This document shows positions 36,126-46,983 of a stretch of 64,000 bases of DNA, in pieces. Source of the stretch: Phyllobacteriaceae bacterium (GTDB lineage: Bacteria > Pseudomonadota > Alphaproteobacteria > Rhizobiales > Rhizobiaceae); contig PAPF01000007.1 of the NCBI GenBank assembly GCA_002708825.1, forward strand, positions 376,776-440,775, given 5' to 3'. The stretch's first letter is position 1. Every line of letters begins with the position of its first letter. Made by a program: the position numbers and the translations under genes. The notes beneath the pieces were generated by a model that saw only the letters and a program-made list of their open reading frames with translations, was not told where the DNA came from and searched no databases.

Positions 36126-37298
36126 ATGATCCTTGGCGACATCGGATTCGGCTATCGCGAGCGCGCGGCCTGGGCCTGCGATCCGGCCCGCACCCGCGGC
36201 CGCCTGATCCCGGAACCGGAAAGCCGCACGCGCACGCCGTTCCAGCGCGACCGCGACCGGATCATCCATTCCAACGCCTTCCGGCGCCTCAAGCACAAGA
36301 CACAGGTGTTTGTCGCCCATGAGGGCGACCATTTCCGCACGCGCCTGACGCACACGATCGAGGTTTCGCAGATTGCCCGCGCCATTGCCCGCTCCCTGAA
36401 GGTGGACGAGGACCTCGCCGAGGCGGTGGCGCTGGTGCACGATTTCGGCCACACGCCCTTTGGACATACCGGCGAGGACGCGCTGAACGAGAAAATGGCG
36501 GGCTTTGGCGGGTTCGACCACAACGCCCAGTCGCTGCGCATCGTCACGCGGCTGGAGCGCCGCTATGCCCAGTTCGATGGCCTGAACCTTTCATGGGAGA
36601 CGCTGGAAGGCCTGGTCAAGCACAACGGGCCGCTGACTGACGCGGAAGGCAACGGGCTGGACGGTCCTGTGCCGCGGGACATCCTCGATTTCGACGCGGC
36701 CTTCCCGATGGGACTGTCCCAGCATGCCTCGCTGGAAGCCCAGGCCGCGGCCATCGCCGACGACATCGCCTACAACACCCATGACATCGATGACGGCACC
36801 CGCGCGGGCCTGTTCACGCTGGAGGAACTGGAAGCCGAGGTGCCCTTCGTGGCCCGCACCCTGGCGACGGTGCGCGAAACCTGGCCGGGCCTCGATCCCG
36901 TGCGCACCGGCCATGAATTCATGCGCCGGCAGATCACCGCCATGGTCGAGGACGTCATATCCACCGCGCTTGAACGGCTGGCACGCATCAGGCCGGCCAG
37001 CGCCGCCGATATTCGCGCGGCCGGTCTCGCGATCGCCGGCTTTTCCGACGCGATGAAGGAAACCGACCGCGCGCTCAAGCGCTTCCTGTTCGCCCGCATG
37101 TACCGTCACCCGGATGTCATGCGCTGGCGTGTGGAAGCCGACCGCGTGGTCCGCGAACTCTTCGACGCCTACATGGCCGACCCGGCGGCGATGGGCGGGC
37201 ACTGGGCCGTCGAAACGCCCGCCGGTGAGGCTGCGCGCGCGCCACGTCGCAGATTTCCTGTCCGGCATGACCGACACCTTCGCACTGAAGGAATATGA
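36126..37298 (+). CDS. dgt: Deoxyguanosinetriphosphate triphosphohydrolase-like protein (apparent 3' frameshift)
   Basis: [24 protein letters not shown] motif [18 protein letters not shown]-terminus continues in +1 frame as [32 protein letters not shown] to 37332. Confidence 0.9.
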   Translation: MILGDIGFGYRERAAWACDPARTRGRLIPEPESRTRTPFQRDRDRIIHSNAFRRLKHKTQVFVAHEGDHFRTRLTHTIEVSQIARAIARSLKVDEDLAEAVALVHDFGHTPFGHTGEDALNEKMAGFGGFDHNAQSLRIVTRLERRYAQFDGLNLSWETLEGLVKHNGPLTDAEGNGLDGPVPRDILDFDAAFPMGLSQHASLEAQAAAIADDIAYNTHDIDDGTRAGLFTLEELEAEVPFVARTLATVRETWPGLDPVRTGHEFMRRQITAMVEDVISTALERLARIRPASAADIRAAGLAIAGFSDAMKETDRALKRFLFARMYRHPDVMRWRVEADRVVRELFDAYMADPAAMGGHWAVETPAGEAARAPRRRFPVRHDRHLRTEGI

Positions 37299-37390
37299 AC
37301 GCCTGTTTGACCGCAAGGTGGAGATGGGCTAGGCGAGGCCCGGCCTTTCCGGGCGCCGGCCCGGTGTTTCATTTCTATGGACAGCAACCC

Positions 37391-39148
37391 ATGAACATCT
37401 TCGCCGATTTCACGCAGCGGATTCTTGCCATTGTCGAAGGCCTCGGCCTCGAGGCGACGGACGGCGGCGCACCCGACCTGTCCCGCATGGCGGTGGAACC
37501 GCCGCGCGATGCCTCGCATGGCGACCTGGCGTGCAATGTCGCGATGGTGCTGGCCAGGCAGGTCGGGCGCAATCCGCGCGAACTGGCCCAGGTGATCGCC
37601 GATGCGCTTGCCGGCGATGCGGATGTCGCGGCAGCCGAGGTCGCCGGTCCGGGCTTCATCAACCTGCGGCTTTCCGACGGGTACTGGCAATCGCTGCTGA
37701 AGGACATCCTGGCGTCCGGCGCCGGTTTCGGCCGTTCCGCCATGGGGCAGGGCCACAAGGTCAATGTCGAATACGTCTCGGCCAATCCCACGGGCCCGAT
37801 GCATGTCGGCCATTGCCGCGGCGCGGTGGTGGGCGATGCGCTGGCCAACCTGCTGGGGTTTGCCGGCTACGACGTGACCAAGGAATACTACATCAATGAT
37901 GCGGGTGTGCAGATCGACGTGCTCGGCCGGTCGGCGCTGCTGCGCTACCGCGAGGCGCTCGGCGAGGATGTCGGCGAGATCCCGGCCGGGCTCTATCCCG
38001 GCGACTACCTGAAGCCGGTCGGCGAGGCGCTGAAGGCCGAACACGGGCGCGCGCTCCTGTCGATGGACGACGACGCGGCGCTTGCCATCGCCAAGGACAA
38101 GGCCGTCGCCATGATGATGGACATCATCCGGTCGGACCTGGCGGCGCTGAACGTCACCCACGAGGTGTTCTTCTCCGAACGCCAGCTTCACGCCGACAAC
38201 GCCACGCTGATCCGCTCGGCGATCAACGACCTGACGATGAAGGGCCATGTCTATCGCGGCAAGCTGCCGCCGCCCAAGGGACAGAAGCCGGAGGACTGGG
38301 AGGATCGCGAGCAGACCCTGTTCCGCTCCACCGATGTGGGCGACGACATCGACCGCCCGCTGGTCAAGTCGGACGGCGCCTATACCTATTTTGCCGCCGA
38401 CGTTGCCTACATGCTGGACAAGTACCGGCGCGGTTACGAGAAGCTGATCTTCATTCTCGGCGCCGACCATGGCGGGTATGTCAAGCGCATGGAGGCGCTG
38501 GCGCGCGCCATCTCCGGCGGGAAGATAGACCTGACCATCGTGCTGACCCAGCTTGTCAAGCTTTACCGGGACGGCGAACCGGTGCGCATGTCCAAGCGTG
38601 CGGGCGAGTTCGTCACGCTGCGCGACGTGGTCGACGAGGTCGGGCGCGATCCCGTGCGCTTCATGATGCTTTATCGCAAGGCCGATGCCCCGCTGGATTT
38701 CGACTTCGCCAAGGTGACCGAACAGTCCAAGGACAATCCGGTCTTCTACGTGCAATATGCCTCGGCGCGCTGCCATTCGGTCTTCCGCCAGGCGGTCGAG
38801 ATGTACGGTCCGGACATCGCGGTCCGGCAAGGCCTTGAAGAGGGTGTGTCGCTGCTGACCGACGCGGGCGAGATCGCGCTGATCCGCAAGCTCGCCGAAT
38901 GGCCCCGCCTGGTCGAGCAGGCGGCTGCCGCGCTTGAGCCCCATCGCGTCGCCTTCTATCTCTACGACCTTGCCAGCGCCCTGCACGGGCACTGGAACCG
39001 GGGCACGGACAATCCCGACTTACGTTTTCTTAAGGTTAACGATCCAGTATTGACACGCGCCAGGCTAGGGCTGGTGCAGGCAGTACTGGACGTCCTCGTG
39101 GCCGGACTTGGTCTCGTCGGAGCGGATGCGCCGGAAGAAATGCGCTAG
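37391..39148 (+). CDS. argS: Arginine--tRNA ligase
   Basis: [61 protein letters not shown]. Confidence 0.96.
   Translation: MNIFADFTQRILAIVEGLGLEATDGGAPDLSRMAVEPPRDASHGDLACNVAMVLARQVGRNPRELAQVIADALAGDADVAAAEVAGPGFINLRLSDGYWQSLLKDILASGAGFGRSAMGQGHKVNVEYVSANPTGPMHVGHCRGAVVGDALANLLGFAGYDVTKEYYINDAGVQIDVLGRSALLRYREALGEDVGEIPAGLYPGDYLKPVGEALKAEHGRALLSMDDDAALAIAKDKAVAMMMDIIRSDLAALNVTHEVFFSERQLHADNATLIRSAINDLTMKGHVYRGKLPPPKGQKPEDWEDREQTLFRSTDVGDDIDRPLVKSDGAYTYFAADVAYMLDKYRRGYEKLIFILGADHGGYVKRMEALARAISGGKIDLTIVLTQLVKLYRDGEPVRMSKRAGEFVTLRDVVDEVGRDPVRFMMLYRKADAPLDFDFAKVTEQSKDNPVFYVQYASARCHSVFRQAVEMYGPDIAVRQGLEEGVSLLTDAGEIALIRKLAEWPRLVEQAAAALEPHRVAFYLYDLASALHGHWNRGTDNPDLRFLKVNDPVLTRARLGLVQAVLDVLVAGLGLVGADAPEEMR
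39025..39040. promoter_or_regulatory. CtrA-like motif inside the argS 3' coding region (tentative)
   Basis: TTTT-CTTAAGG-TTAAC, close to TTAA-N7-TTAAC; embedded in locally AT-rich, atypical codons. Confidence 0.3.
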
Positions 39149-39250
39149 TCGAGCAATCTTCTGCCTGTCACCTTTTGCCCACAATGGGCTGGTAACGCCG
39201 GTAATTTGGCGCCCGGCGGCGCCCGTTTGGTAAGGTGTACGGGACAGGAC

Positions 39251-42200
39251 ATGGCAGACACCAAATCCGCGAAGCTGGATCAAGATTTCGGCCTTTCGCC
39301 CGACGATCCCTTGTCGAAGCTGGCGAATTTCTTTGTCGTTTCCGACGATCCGCTCGGGCCCGGGCCTGCGCCCGATGTCGACCAGGAACCCGTGATCGAC
39401 ATGGAGCAGGAACTCCTGCCCATGCGCGACGAGGGCGAGGCTCTGTTTGAGCCTGCCGGCGAGGCCAAGGCCGCTGAGCCGCATTTCATCCAACCTGCCG
39501 TTTCCGCCTGGGAAGCGCCGGCACAGGCGCGCGACGATTTCGCGGACGCCGGGATGCAGGATCTTGCCCCCGCAGCGGATGGAGACGAGGTCGCGGCCGG
39601 TGGTTCCCATGACGCATTCCCTGCCGGGGATGCCGGCGAAGCGGATTTCGCCGGAACGCATGGCGATGAGCCATCCGCGCCGGACCTGGAACTGGATGCC
39701 GAGTTCGCCGGTCTCCGGTGGGAAGCGGATGATGTGGCGGCGGACAGTGCCTTTGCGCCTGCGGATGCCGAACCGGCCGGATTGGCGGATGACGACGTGT
39801 CCGTGCCATCCGGCGAAGAAGCCTTCGAAGAAGCTGCGTCTTTTCAGGCGCAGGAATCATGGCTGGCACCCGCGGCCGATGCGGGCATGGATCGCGGGCA
39901 TGATGTTTCGGCCGAAATGCCCGAGCCGGAGGCTCAGCCCATGCCGGACGCGTATGCGGCCGCATCGGGCGGCAGTGCCTGGGAACAGCCCGCATCCGGC
40001 CATGACGATGCCGGCACTGACGAGGTGCTGGAAGAGATGATGGCGCTCGACTGGTCTTCCCTGCGCGCAAGCGTCGCGGATGCGGGACAGGCGGAGAGCG
40101 GCGAAGCCGTGCCCGTCCATGCCGGGGAAGCAGCGGTCCATTCGCGCCTTGATGACGAGACGCTTCCCGCGGCTCCGGAGGACGAGTGGACGGCGGACGA
40201 CGCGGGCTGGGCGCAACCGGGCGCATCGCACGAGACGCCCCAGGCCCCCGGCAGAGACCTGTCTTTCGCGGAAACGACGATCGAGGACGAACTGGCGGCG
40301 CTTCTTGCCGGAGAGCCCGCGGGCGGTGGTCGGGACATGGTGGACCACTCCGCCGCGCCGGCGGCGGATTTCGGCCAGGCGTCAGACGCGGGTGCCGGTG
40401 ATCTTGGCAGCCATGCCGATATGCCCGCGGTCGATGCCGGTGGGGAGACAGCACCTCGATACGTCTCCAGCGCCCGCCCTGAAGCCGCACCCGTCAGCCG
40501 CCAGACGAATTTCGGCTGGGCTGTGCCCTCGCATCAGCAGCCGGTCTGGAACGGTGGCGCCGCCAGCCAGGAGACGAGTGCTGCCGGCCAGCCGTGGAAC
40601 GACGGATCACCCGAGCCCATGGATCTGCCGGAAGAGGCAAGGCTCGAACCGGCCGCCGGATATGACGCTGACGACAAGGGGTTCGAATTCGAGGGCGATT
40701 TCGCCGAGGATTTTGACTCGATGGATTCGGCAGATGTTGCCGCGAGCGATATTGCCGAAGCCCCGCAGGGCCTGGTCGAACCGGAAGATGAACCGGAATT
40801 CGATCTGCCCGAGTTCGACGAATCCGCCTTCCTCGACCAGAGCTTCATCGAGGAAGACCTGCGTCTTGAAAGTCACGATCCCGTGCCGCCCGCCGTGCCT
40901 GAACCACGTGAAATTCGCGGTGAGGATGATTTCGATATCGATGCCGACCTGCTGGCGGAAATCGAATCGATCCAGATGGAACAGGACGGGGACGGCGTGG
41001 AATTCGGGGTGCCCGATGGCGCCTCCCGCGACTTCGTGGAACCGGATGCCGCAGCCGGTCAATCCTATGGCGGGGCTGCAAGGACCGGGCTTGCCGCGGG
41101 TGCTGCGGCTGCCGTTGGCGGATTGGCCTCGCGCTTCAGCCTGGGTGCCAGAAAGGCCGCCGCGGAGCCACTGCCGCCCGAAATCGAAACCACCGATGTC
41201 CCCGAATCGCGGATAGATGTCGCCGACGACCTCGATTTGCCGGAAACGGCCTACCAGACCGATTCGGCCCAATTCCCGGGAACGGACGATCTGGAAGAGA
41301 TGCTTGCCGGCGAGGAATTGTCCGACAGCCATGTCGCGGCCGGCCAATCGCATTCGGGCATGGATTTCGAGACCTTCTTCGAACGCGAACTGGAAGACGC
41401 CGGCATATCCTTTGGTGCGTCGAAACAGGCGCACCATGCACCGGAGTCCCAGGCCACGGCCCGGCTTGAAGAACCCGTTTTTGTCCCCGTGACGCCAGGC
41501 GGCACGCATGGTGGCTACGAAGATGCTCCGCATGACGAGGACCTGGAGCGGGAACTGTCCTTCGATGACATCGCGCAACCGGATGGCGATGAGCCGAAAT
41601 CGAAACGCGGCCTGGTGATTGCAGCCGTTGTCGCAGGCGTGGCCCTGATCGGCGGTATCGGTGCGTTTGCCCTGACCGGCGGCGGTGGCGACGCCGGTGG
41701 GACGCAGGACATCGTCCGCGCGGATTCCGAACCGGTCAAGGTCAAGCCGGAAAACCCGGGCGGTACGAAGGTCCCGAACCAGAACCGCGTGGTCTACGAG
41801 GAAGCGGCCGGGGCGCCGGCGGGTTCCGAGCCGCAGCAGGACAAGCTGGTGAGCAATGCTGAAACCCCGGTCGATGTGCGGTCCCGGCCCGTGCGGGTCG
41901 TGGCGCCTGGCCCGGTCGATACGGCCGCTGGCGGCGAGACACCCACCGATGAGCCATCCGGCACGGCAGCGCCGGCAGTGAAGTCCGAGGATCGCATCGA
42001 TCCGGCCCGGACGGCGCAGGAGCCTGGTCCGTCGAATGAACTGGCTGCCGTCGCACCGCGCCGGGTTCGCACCTATGTGGTCAGGCCGGATGGTACGCTG
42101 GTGGCCACGGAGGCTCCGGCCCCGACAGGCGCTGATATCGCCGCGACCGCGTCGCCAGAACCGCAAGCCGCCGCAGTTGAGGAAAACGCCGGCGAAACGG

Positions 42201-42769
42201 CGCCCGTCGAGGCAGCGGGCATACCCGTACCCCAACCCCGTCCGCAGATTGGCGGCGGGACACGGCCGAGCGGAACACCGGCTGGCGAAACGGCTGCACC
42301 GGCGACTGTGACGGCGGCAGCGGACACCGCCGGAACGGAAGCGCCGGGCCTTCAGCCGCGGCAGGTGCGCACCACGACGATCCGGCGCGATACCGTCAGC
42401 GCTCCGCCGGTCGTGCCCGAGCGCCCGGCAGATCAGCCGGTCAACATCGTCGGCACGACCCGGCGCGATGGCCAGCAGGTCGCGGCTGCCGCCCCGGCAG
42501 CAGGGACCGGCCCTGCCAATGCCAATCCGCCGGCATGGGTGCAGATCGCCTCCCAGCCGTCGCGTGAACTCGCGCAGTCGTCCTACCGCAACCTGTCGCA
42601 GCGCTTTGGCGGCATCATCGGCGGGCGAGGCGTGAATATCGTGCCTGCCGAGATTCCGGGACGCGGCACCTTCTACCGCGTCAACATCCCGGCCGGCAGT
42701 TTCAACGAGGCAGCCAGCCTGTGCCGCGAGATCAAGGCTGCCGGGGGAGACTGCCTGGCGAAACGCTGA
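39251..42769 (+). CDS. Large acidic single-TM SPOR-domain protein
   Basis: About 1170 aa; long acidic low-complexity N-terminus, TM KRGLVIAAVVAGVALIGGIGAFALTG, C-terminal SPOR repeat WVQIASQPSRELAQSSYRNLSQRF…YRVNIPAGSFNEAASLCREIKAAGGDCLAKR. Confidence 0.9.
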   Translation: MADTKSAKLDQDFGLSPDDPLSKLANFFVVSDDPLGPGPAPDVDQEPVIDMEQELLPMRDEGEALFEPAGEAKAAEPHFIQPAVSAWEAPAQARDDFADAGMQDLAPAADGDEVAAGGSHDAFPAGDAGEADFAGTHGDEPSAPDLELDAEFAGLRWEADDVAADSAFAPADAEPAGLADDDVSVPSGEEAFEEAASFQAQESWLAPAADAGMDRGHDVSAEMPEPEAQPMPDAYAAASGGSAWEQPASGHDDAGTDEVLEEMMALDWSSLRASVADAGQAESGEAVPVHAGEAAVHSRLDDETLPAAPEDEWTADDAGWAQPGASHETPQAPGRDLSFAETTIEDELAALLAGEPAGGGRDMVDHSAAPAADFGQASDAGAGDLGSHADMPAVDAGGETAPRYVSSARPEAAPVSRQTNFGWAVPSHQQPVWNGGAASQETSAAGQPWNDGSPEPMDLPEEARLEPAAGYDADDKGFEFEGDFAEDFDSMDSADVAASDIAEAPQGLVEPEDEPEFDLPEFDESAFLDQSFIEEDLRLESHDPVPPAVPEPREIRGEDDFDIDADLLAEIESIQMEQDGDGVEFGVPDGASRDFVEPDAAAGQSYGGAARTGLAAGAAAAVGGLASRFSLGARKAAAEPLPPEIETTDVPESRIDVADDLDLPETAYQTDSAQFPGTDDLEEMLAGEELSDSHVAAGQSHSGMDFETFFERELEDAGISFGASKQAHHAPESQATARLEEPVFVPVTPGGTHGGYEDAPHDEDLERELSFDDIAQPDGDEPKSKRGLVIAAVVAGVALIGGIGAFALTGGGGDAGGTQDIVRADSEPVKVKPENPGGTKVPNQNRVVYEEAAGAPAGSEPQQDKLVSNAETPVDVRSRPVRVVAPGPVDTAAGGETPTDEPSGTAAPAVKSEDRIDPARTAQEPGPSNELAAVAPRRVRTYVVRPDGTLVATEAPAPTGADIAATASPEPQAAAVEENAGETAPVEAAGIPVPQPRPQIGGGTRPSGTPAGETAAPATVTAAADTAGTEAPGLQPRQVRTTTIRRDTVSAPPVVPERPADQPVNIVGTTRRDGQQVAAAAPAAGTGPANANPPAWVQIASQPSRELAQSSYRNLSQRFGGIIGGRGVNIVPAEIPGRGTFYRVNIPAGSFNEAASLCREIKAAGGDCLAKR

Positions 42770-42888
42770 CGTCATGGCATGAGGCGCTGACGATGGGGTC
42801 GCCCCGTGCGGCCCCTTTGCCTGTGGGGAAAGCCTCAAGCCCGGCCTTGCTCCGTGTCTTCGAGGGCGATTCGTGCCAGAATCGGAAC

Positions 42889-43905
42889 ATGAGCGAATCA
42901 CGTGCGATGATCGCCGGCATGGCCGGCCTGGAATTGACACCGGAAGAAAGGGATTTCTTCCGTGGCGAACAGCCATGGGGTTACATCCTTTTCGCGCGCA
43001 ATGTCGCGGATGCGGAGCAGCTCCATGAGTTGACCGCGTCGCTGCGTGAGATCGCCGGGCGTGACGTCCCGGTGTTCATCGACCAGGAAGGCGGGCGCGT
43101 TCAGCGCATCAGGCCGCCGATGGCGCCGGACTATCCGCCGGGCGCCGCGCTTGGTGCGCTCTACAGGCACGACCGCGAGGCCGGTCTGCGCGCCGCCTGG
43201 GTCATGTCGCGCCTGCATGCCTTCGACCTGAAGCGCTACGGCATCAATGCAGACTGCCTGCCCGTGCTCGACGTTCCCGTCGAAGGCGCCCATGACGTGA
43301 TCGGCAACCGCGCCTATGGCAAGGACCCCGTCACCGTGGCCGAAATGGGCCGGGCAGCCGCCGAGGGACTGAGGGCAGGCGGCGTCCTGCCGGTCATCAA
43401 GCACATTCCCGGCCATGGCCGCGCTTTCGCTGACAGCCACCTGGAGCTCCCGGTTGTCGATGCGGCTGCCGAGGAACTGCGCGCCCATGATTTTCCGCCA
43501 TTCAAGGCCCTCGCGGATATCCCCATGGCGATGACGGCCCATGTCGTCTACTCGGCACTGGATCCGGACAATCCCGCCACCACGTCGGCGCGCGTGATCA
43601 CGGATATCATCCGTGGCGAAATGGGCTTTGACGGCCTGCTGATGAGCGACGACGTTTCGATGAAGGCGCTTGCGGGTTCGTTCGCAGAGCGCACCCGTGC
43701 CATCTTCGCAGGCGGCTGCGATGTCGTGCTCCACTGCAATGGCCGGATGGACGAGATGCGCGTGGTGGCTGCCGAGACGCCGCTGCTGTCTGGCAAGGCG
43801 CTGGAGCGGGCACAACGGGCCGTACTCGATCTTAGCCGCGACGACGGTGCCGATGAAAACGCCCTGCGGTCGGAATTCTCCAGCCTCTTCGAGGCGGTGG
43901 CGTGA
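42889..43905 (+). CDS. nagZ: Beta-N-acetylhexosaminidase
   Basis: FIDQEGGRVQRIRPP; VIKHIPGHGRAFADSHLELPVVD; GLLMSDDVSMKAL (GH3 NagZ). Confidence 0.93.
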   Translation: MSESRAMIAGMAGLELTPEERDFFRGEQPWGYILFARNVADAEQLHELTASLREIAGRDVPVFIDQEGGRVQRIRPPMAPDYPPGAALGALYRHDREAGLRAAWVMSRLHAFDLKRYGINADCLPVLDVPVEGAHDVIGNRAYGKDPVTVAEMGRAAAEGLRAGGVLPVIKHIPGHGRAFADSHLELPVVDAAAEELRAHDFPPFKALADIPMAMTAHVVYSALDPDNPATTSARVITDIIRGEMGFDGLLMSDDVSMKALAGSFAERTRAIFAGGCDVVLHCNGRMDEMRVVAAETPLLSGKALERAQRAVLDLSRDDGADENALRSEFSSLFEAVA

Positions 43906-44762
43906 TGGCTGCCGCGCGGAACGCCCCGGTGCAAGACAGGCATGCACGCACGCCGATGGACCAGCTCTGGTCCGAACGCGAGGAACGGCCCTCCGGCCCG
44001 GAACTCGTCATCGATGTCGACGGTTTCGAGGGACCGCTCGATCTGCTTTTGCACCTGGCGCGCAACCAGAAGGTCGACCTGGCCCGCATTTCCGTTCTGG
44101 CGCTGGCCGAGCAATATCTCGTCTTCATCGAGAAGGCCCGCGCCCTGAAGCTGGAACTGGCCGCCGACTACCTGGTCATGGCTGCATGGCTCGCCTTTCT
44201 GAAGTCGAAACTGCTTATCCCCCGGCCGCCGCGTGACGACGAGCAATCGGGCGAGGAAATGGCGGCCATCCTGCAATTCCGGCTGAAGCGCCTTGAAGCC
44301 ATGCGCGATGCGGCCGCGCGACTCGTCAACCGCAACAGGATCGGGCGCGACGTGTTCGTGCGCGGACAGCCCGAAGCCGTGATCGTGGATCGCAAGAGCC
44401 AGTATGCCGCCTCGCTCTACGACCTGTTGACCGCCTATGCCTCGCAGCGGCAGCGGCAGGCAATTTCACGCGTGCAGATCGCCCGGCGCGCGGTCTGGTC
44501 GCTGAAGGATGCGCGCGCCGTGCTGGAAAGGCTCGTCGGATCGATCTCGGACTGGACGGCGCTGGACCGGTTCCTTGTCGACTTCCTGGCCACGCCGGAG
44601 GAACGGACCACGGCGATTGCCAGCACGTTCGTTGCCAGCCTTGAAATGGTCCGCGAAGGCGCCCTGGATATACGTCAGGACAAGGCGTTCGCGCCGATTT
44701 TCCTGAGGCCGCGTGCCGTGCCGCGCGGTGGCCGGAATGCCGTGGACGAAGCCCATGGATGA
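43902..44762 (+). CDS. scpA: Segregation and condensation protein A
   Basis: DGFEGPLDLLLHLARNQKVDLARISVLALAEQYLVFIEKA. Confidence 0.93.
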   Translation: MMAAARNAPVQDRHARTPMDQLWSEREERPSGPELVIDVDGFEGPLDLLLHLARNQKVDLARISVLALAEQYLVFIEKARALKLELAADYLVMAAWLAFLKSKLLIPRPPRDDEQSGEEMAAILQFRLKRLEAMRDAAARLVNRNRIGRDVFVRGQPEAVIVDRKSQYAASLYDLLTAYASQRQRQAISRVQIARRAVWSLKDARAVLERLVGSISDWTALDRFLVDFLATPEERTTAIASTFVASLEMVREGALDIRQDKAFAPIFLRPRAVPRGGRNAVDEAHG

Positions 44763-45492
44763 TCATGGACACGGAGCGATGAGCGGCGAAGACGATCATT
44801 GCGCGCAGGCCGGGGCGGGCGCGGCGCCGCTGGATCAGGTGGCACTTGCAGAAGTGGCGCGCATGGCAGAGGCGCTCGTCTTCGCCTCCGCCGATCCGGT
44901 GCCCGAAAAACTGCTTGCCGAACGCCTGCCGGCCGGCGCGCCGGTTGCCGCCGTGATGGAAAAACTGAAGCGTGATTATGCCGCGCGCGGTGTGAATCTC
45001 GTGCGGGTCGGCGATGCCTGGGCGTTCCGCACCGCCGGCGACCTTTCCTTCCTGATGAGCCGGGAGGCGGTGGAACAGAAGAAGCTGTCGCGCGCCGCGC
45101 TCGAAGTTCTCGCCATCATCGCCTATCATCAGCCGGTCACACGGGCGGAGATGGAGGAAATCCGCGGCGTCGAAACCTCGAAGGGCACGCTCGACACGCT
45201 GATGGAGACAGGCTGGGTGCGCCTGCGCGGCCGCCGCCGCACACCGGGCCGCCCGGTGACATACGGAACCACGCCGGCATTCCTCGACCATTTCGGCCTG
45301 GAGGAATTGCGCGACCTGCCGGGGATGGACGAGTTGAAGGGGGCGGGGTTGTTGTCCTCGCGGATGCCTTCCGGCTTCTCCATGCCGACGCCGCTGGCTT
45401 CCCCGGACGACCTGACCGAGGACGAGGATCCCCTGAGCGATATCGATCTGGAGGAACTCGGCTTGTTGACACCGCGCGCGGGGGATGATTGA
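44755..45492 (+). CDS. scpB: Segregation and condensation protein B
   Basis: LSRAALEVLAIIAYHQPVTRAEMEEIRGVETSKGTLDTLMETGWVRLRGRRRTPGRPVTYGTTPAFLDHFGL. Confidence 0.92.
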   Translation: MDDHGHGAMSGEDDHCAQAGAGAAPLDQVALAEVARMAEALVFASADPVPEKLLAERLPAGAPVAAVMEKLKRDYAARGVNLVRVGDAWAFRTAGDLSFLMSREAVEQKKLSRAALEVLAIIAYHQPVTRAEMEEIRGVETSKGTLDTLMETGWVRLRGRRRTPGRPVTYGTTPAFLDHFGLEELRDLPGMDELKGAGLLSSRMPSGFSMPTPLASPDDLTEDEDPLSDIDLEELGLLTPRAGDD

Positions 45493-45552
45493 CCCTGCTG
45501 GCCCGCGTCGGTCGCGCGGGCGCAAGCGGAACGCGGCAGGCATGGCGCAGGC

Positions 45553-46650
45553 ATGGCATTGATGCAGAAAAAGATCGGGCGCATGCCGGCGGGGGTCTCC
45601 TTCGCCGCAGAACTTGCGTTCGAGGACATTCATCATGCCTATGGCACCAAGCCGACGCTCAAGGGGCTGTCCCTCGTGGCCGAGGCCGGCAAGGTGACCT
45701 GCCTTCTGGGCCCGTCCGGATCGGGCAAGACCACGCTGCTGCGCATTGCCGCAGGCATCGAGAGCCAGTCGCGGGGCAGGGTGCTGCTGAACGGCCGCGA
45801 GATCGCGGGGCCGGACGTCTTCCTCCCGCCGGAGGAACGCTCCATCGGCCTCGTTTTCCAGGATTTTGCCCTGTTCCCACACCTGACGATCCTGCAGAAC
45901 GTGATGTTCGGACTGACCGCCCTGTCGGCGGGCGAGGCACGCGACGAGGCCATGATCGCGCTGTCGCGCGTCGGTCTGGAGCACTATGCCGGTGCCTATC
46001 CGCATGTCCTCTCGGGTGGCGAACAGCAACGCGTGGCCCTGGCCCGTGCCATCGCGCCGCGACCGGCCGTACTGCTCATGGATGAACCCTTCTCGGGCCT
46101 CGATTCGCGACTCAAGGACGCCATCCGCTCCGAGACGCTGGCCATCCTGCGCCAAAGCCGCACAACCGCCATTGTCGTGACCCATGATGCGGAGGAGGCG
46201 ATGCGCATGGGCGACCGTATCGCGCTGCTGAAAGATGGCCGTCTCGTGCAGGCCGGAACAGGCGACGAACTCTATCACGCGCCTGCCAACCTGTTCGCGG
46301 CCGGGTTCTTTTCGGAACTCAACCTGTTCGAATCGGTCGTGACGGGAGGCGTGGTGGAAACGCCGGTCGGCCGGTTTCCGGGCGGAACGCTGGCCGAGGG
46401 TGTTCGCGCGACCGTGGCGATCCGTCTGGCCGGCATAGAGGTCGACCCGGCCGGTATCGCCGATGCGCGCGTCCTTTCGCGCCGGTTTCTCGGCATCGCC
46501 GAGATGGTGGAACTGGCGGTTCCGGGCGCGGAAAACACGATCCGGGCCCGCATCCGGCACGGCACCCTGGAGCCTGGCCGGCGCGACATTCGCATCTCCG
46601 TGCGAAAAAGCGACGTACTTGTATTTGAAACCGGCGGCGAAAGCGCTTAA
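45553..46650 (+). CDS. ABC transporter ATP-binding protein (Fe(III)/FbpC-like)
   Basis: Walker A LLGPSGSGKTTLLRI, signature LSGGEQQRVALARA, Walker B VLLMDEPFSGLD, C-terminal TOBE-like domain. Confidence 0.9.
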   Translation: MALMQKKIGRMPAGVSFAAELAFEDIHHAYGTKPTLKGLSLVAEAGKVTCLLGPSGSGKTTLLRIAAGIESQSRGRVLLNGREIAGPDVFLPPEERSIGLVFQDFALFPHLTILQNVMFGLTALSAGEARDEAMIALSRVGLEHYAGAYPHVLSGGEQQRVALARAIAPRPAVLLMDEPFSGLDSRLKDAIRSETLAILRQSRTTAIVVTHDAEEAMRMGDRIALLKDGRLVQAGTGDELYHAPANLFAAGFFSELNLFESVVTGGVVETPVGRFPGGTLAEGVRATVAIRLAGIEVDPAGIADARVLSRRFLGIAEMVELAVPGAENTIRARIRHGTLEPGRRDIRISVRKSDVLVFETGGESA

Positions 46651-46683
46651 GTCACTCTCAAGAACGCACACACGAGGTTTGTC

Positions 46684-46905
46684 ATGGGTACCTTTTCAAT
46701 CTGGCACTGGATCATCGTACTGGTGGTCGTGCTCCTGCTCTTCGGCCGCGGCAAGATTCCGGAGCTGATGGGCGATGTCGCCAAGGGCATCAAGAGCTTC
46801 AAGAAGGGCATGCAGGACGATGAATCGTCCGACAAGGCCAAGACCGTCGAACACCGCAAGGACGAAGTGGTGTCGGAAAACAAGGAAAAGTCCGCCAACT
46901 CCTGA
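46684..46905 (+). CDS. tatA: Sec-independent translocase TatA
   Basis: [43 protein letters not shown]. Confidence 0.95.
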   Translation: MGTFSIWHWIIVLVVVLLLFGRGKIPELMGDVAKGIKSFKKGMQDDESSDKAKTVEHRKDEVVSENKEKSANS

Positions 46906-46983
46906 TGCCGATCGGCAAGGGGAAGGGGTGCCGCGCCCGGTTCGGGGGCGGCGCCGTGGCGTGTCTGACGGGGCGCTGGTGAT

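Noticed and set aside
40607-42976. 789-aa minus-strand ORF opposite the SPOR gene
   Set aside because: Shadow ORF of an acidic coding region (its complement reads Arg/His-rich); no domain seen.
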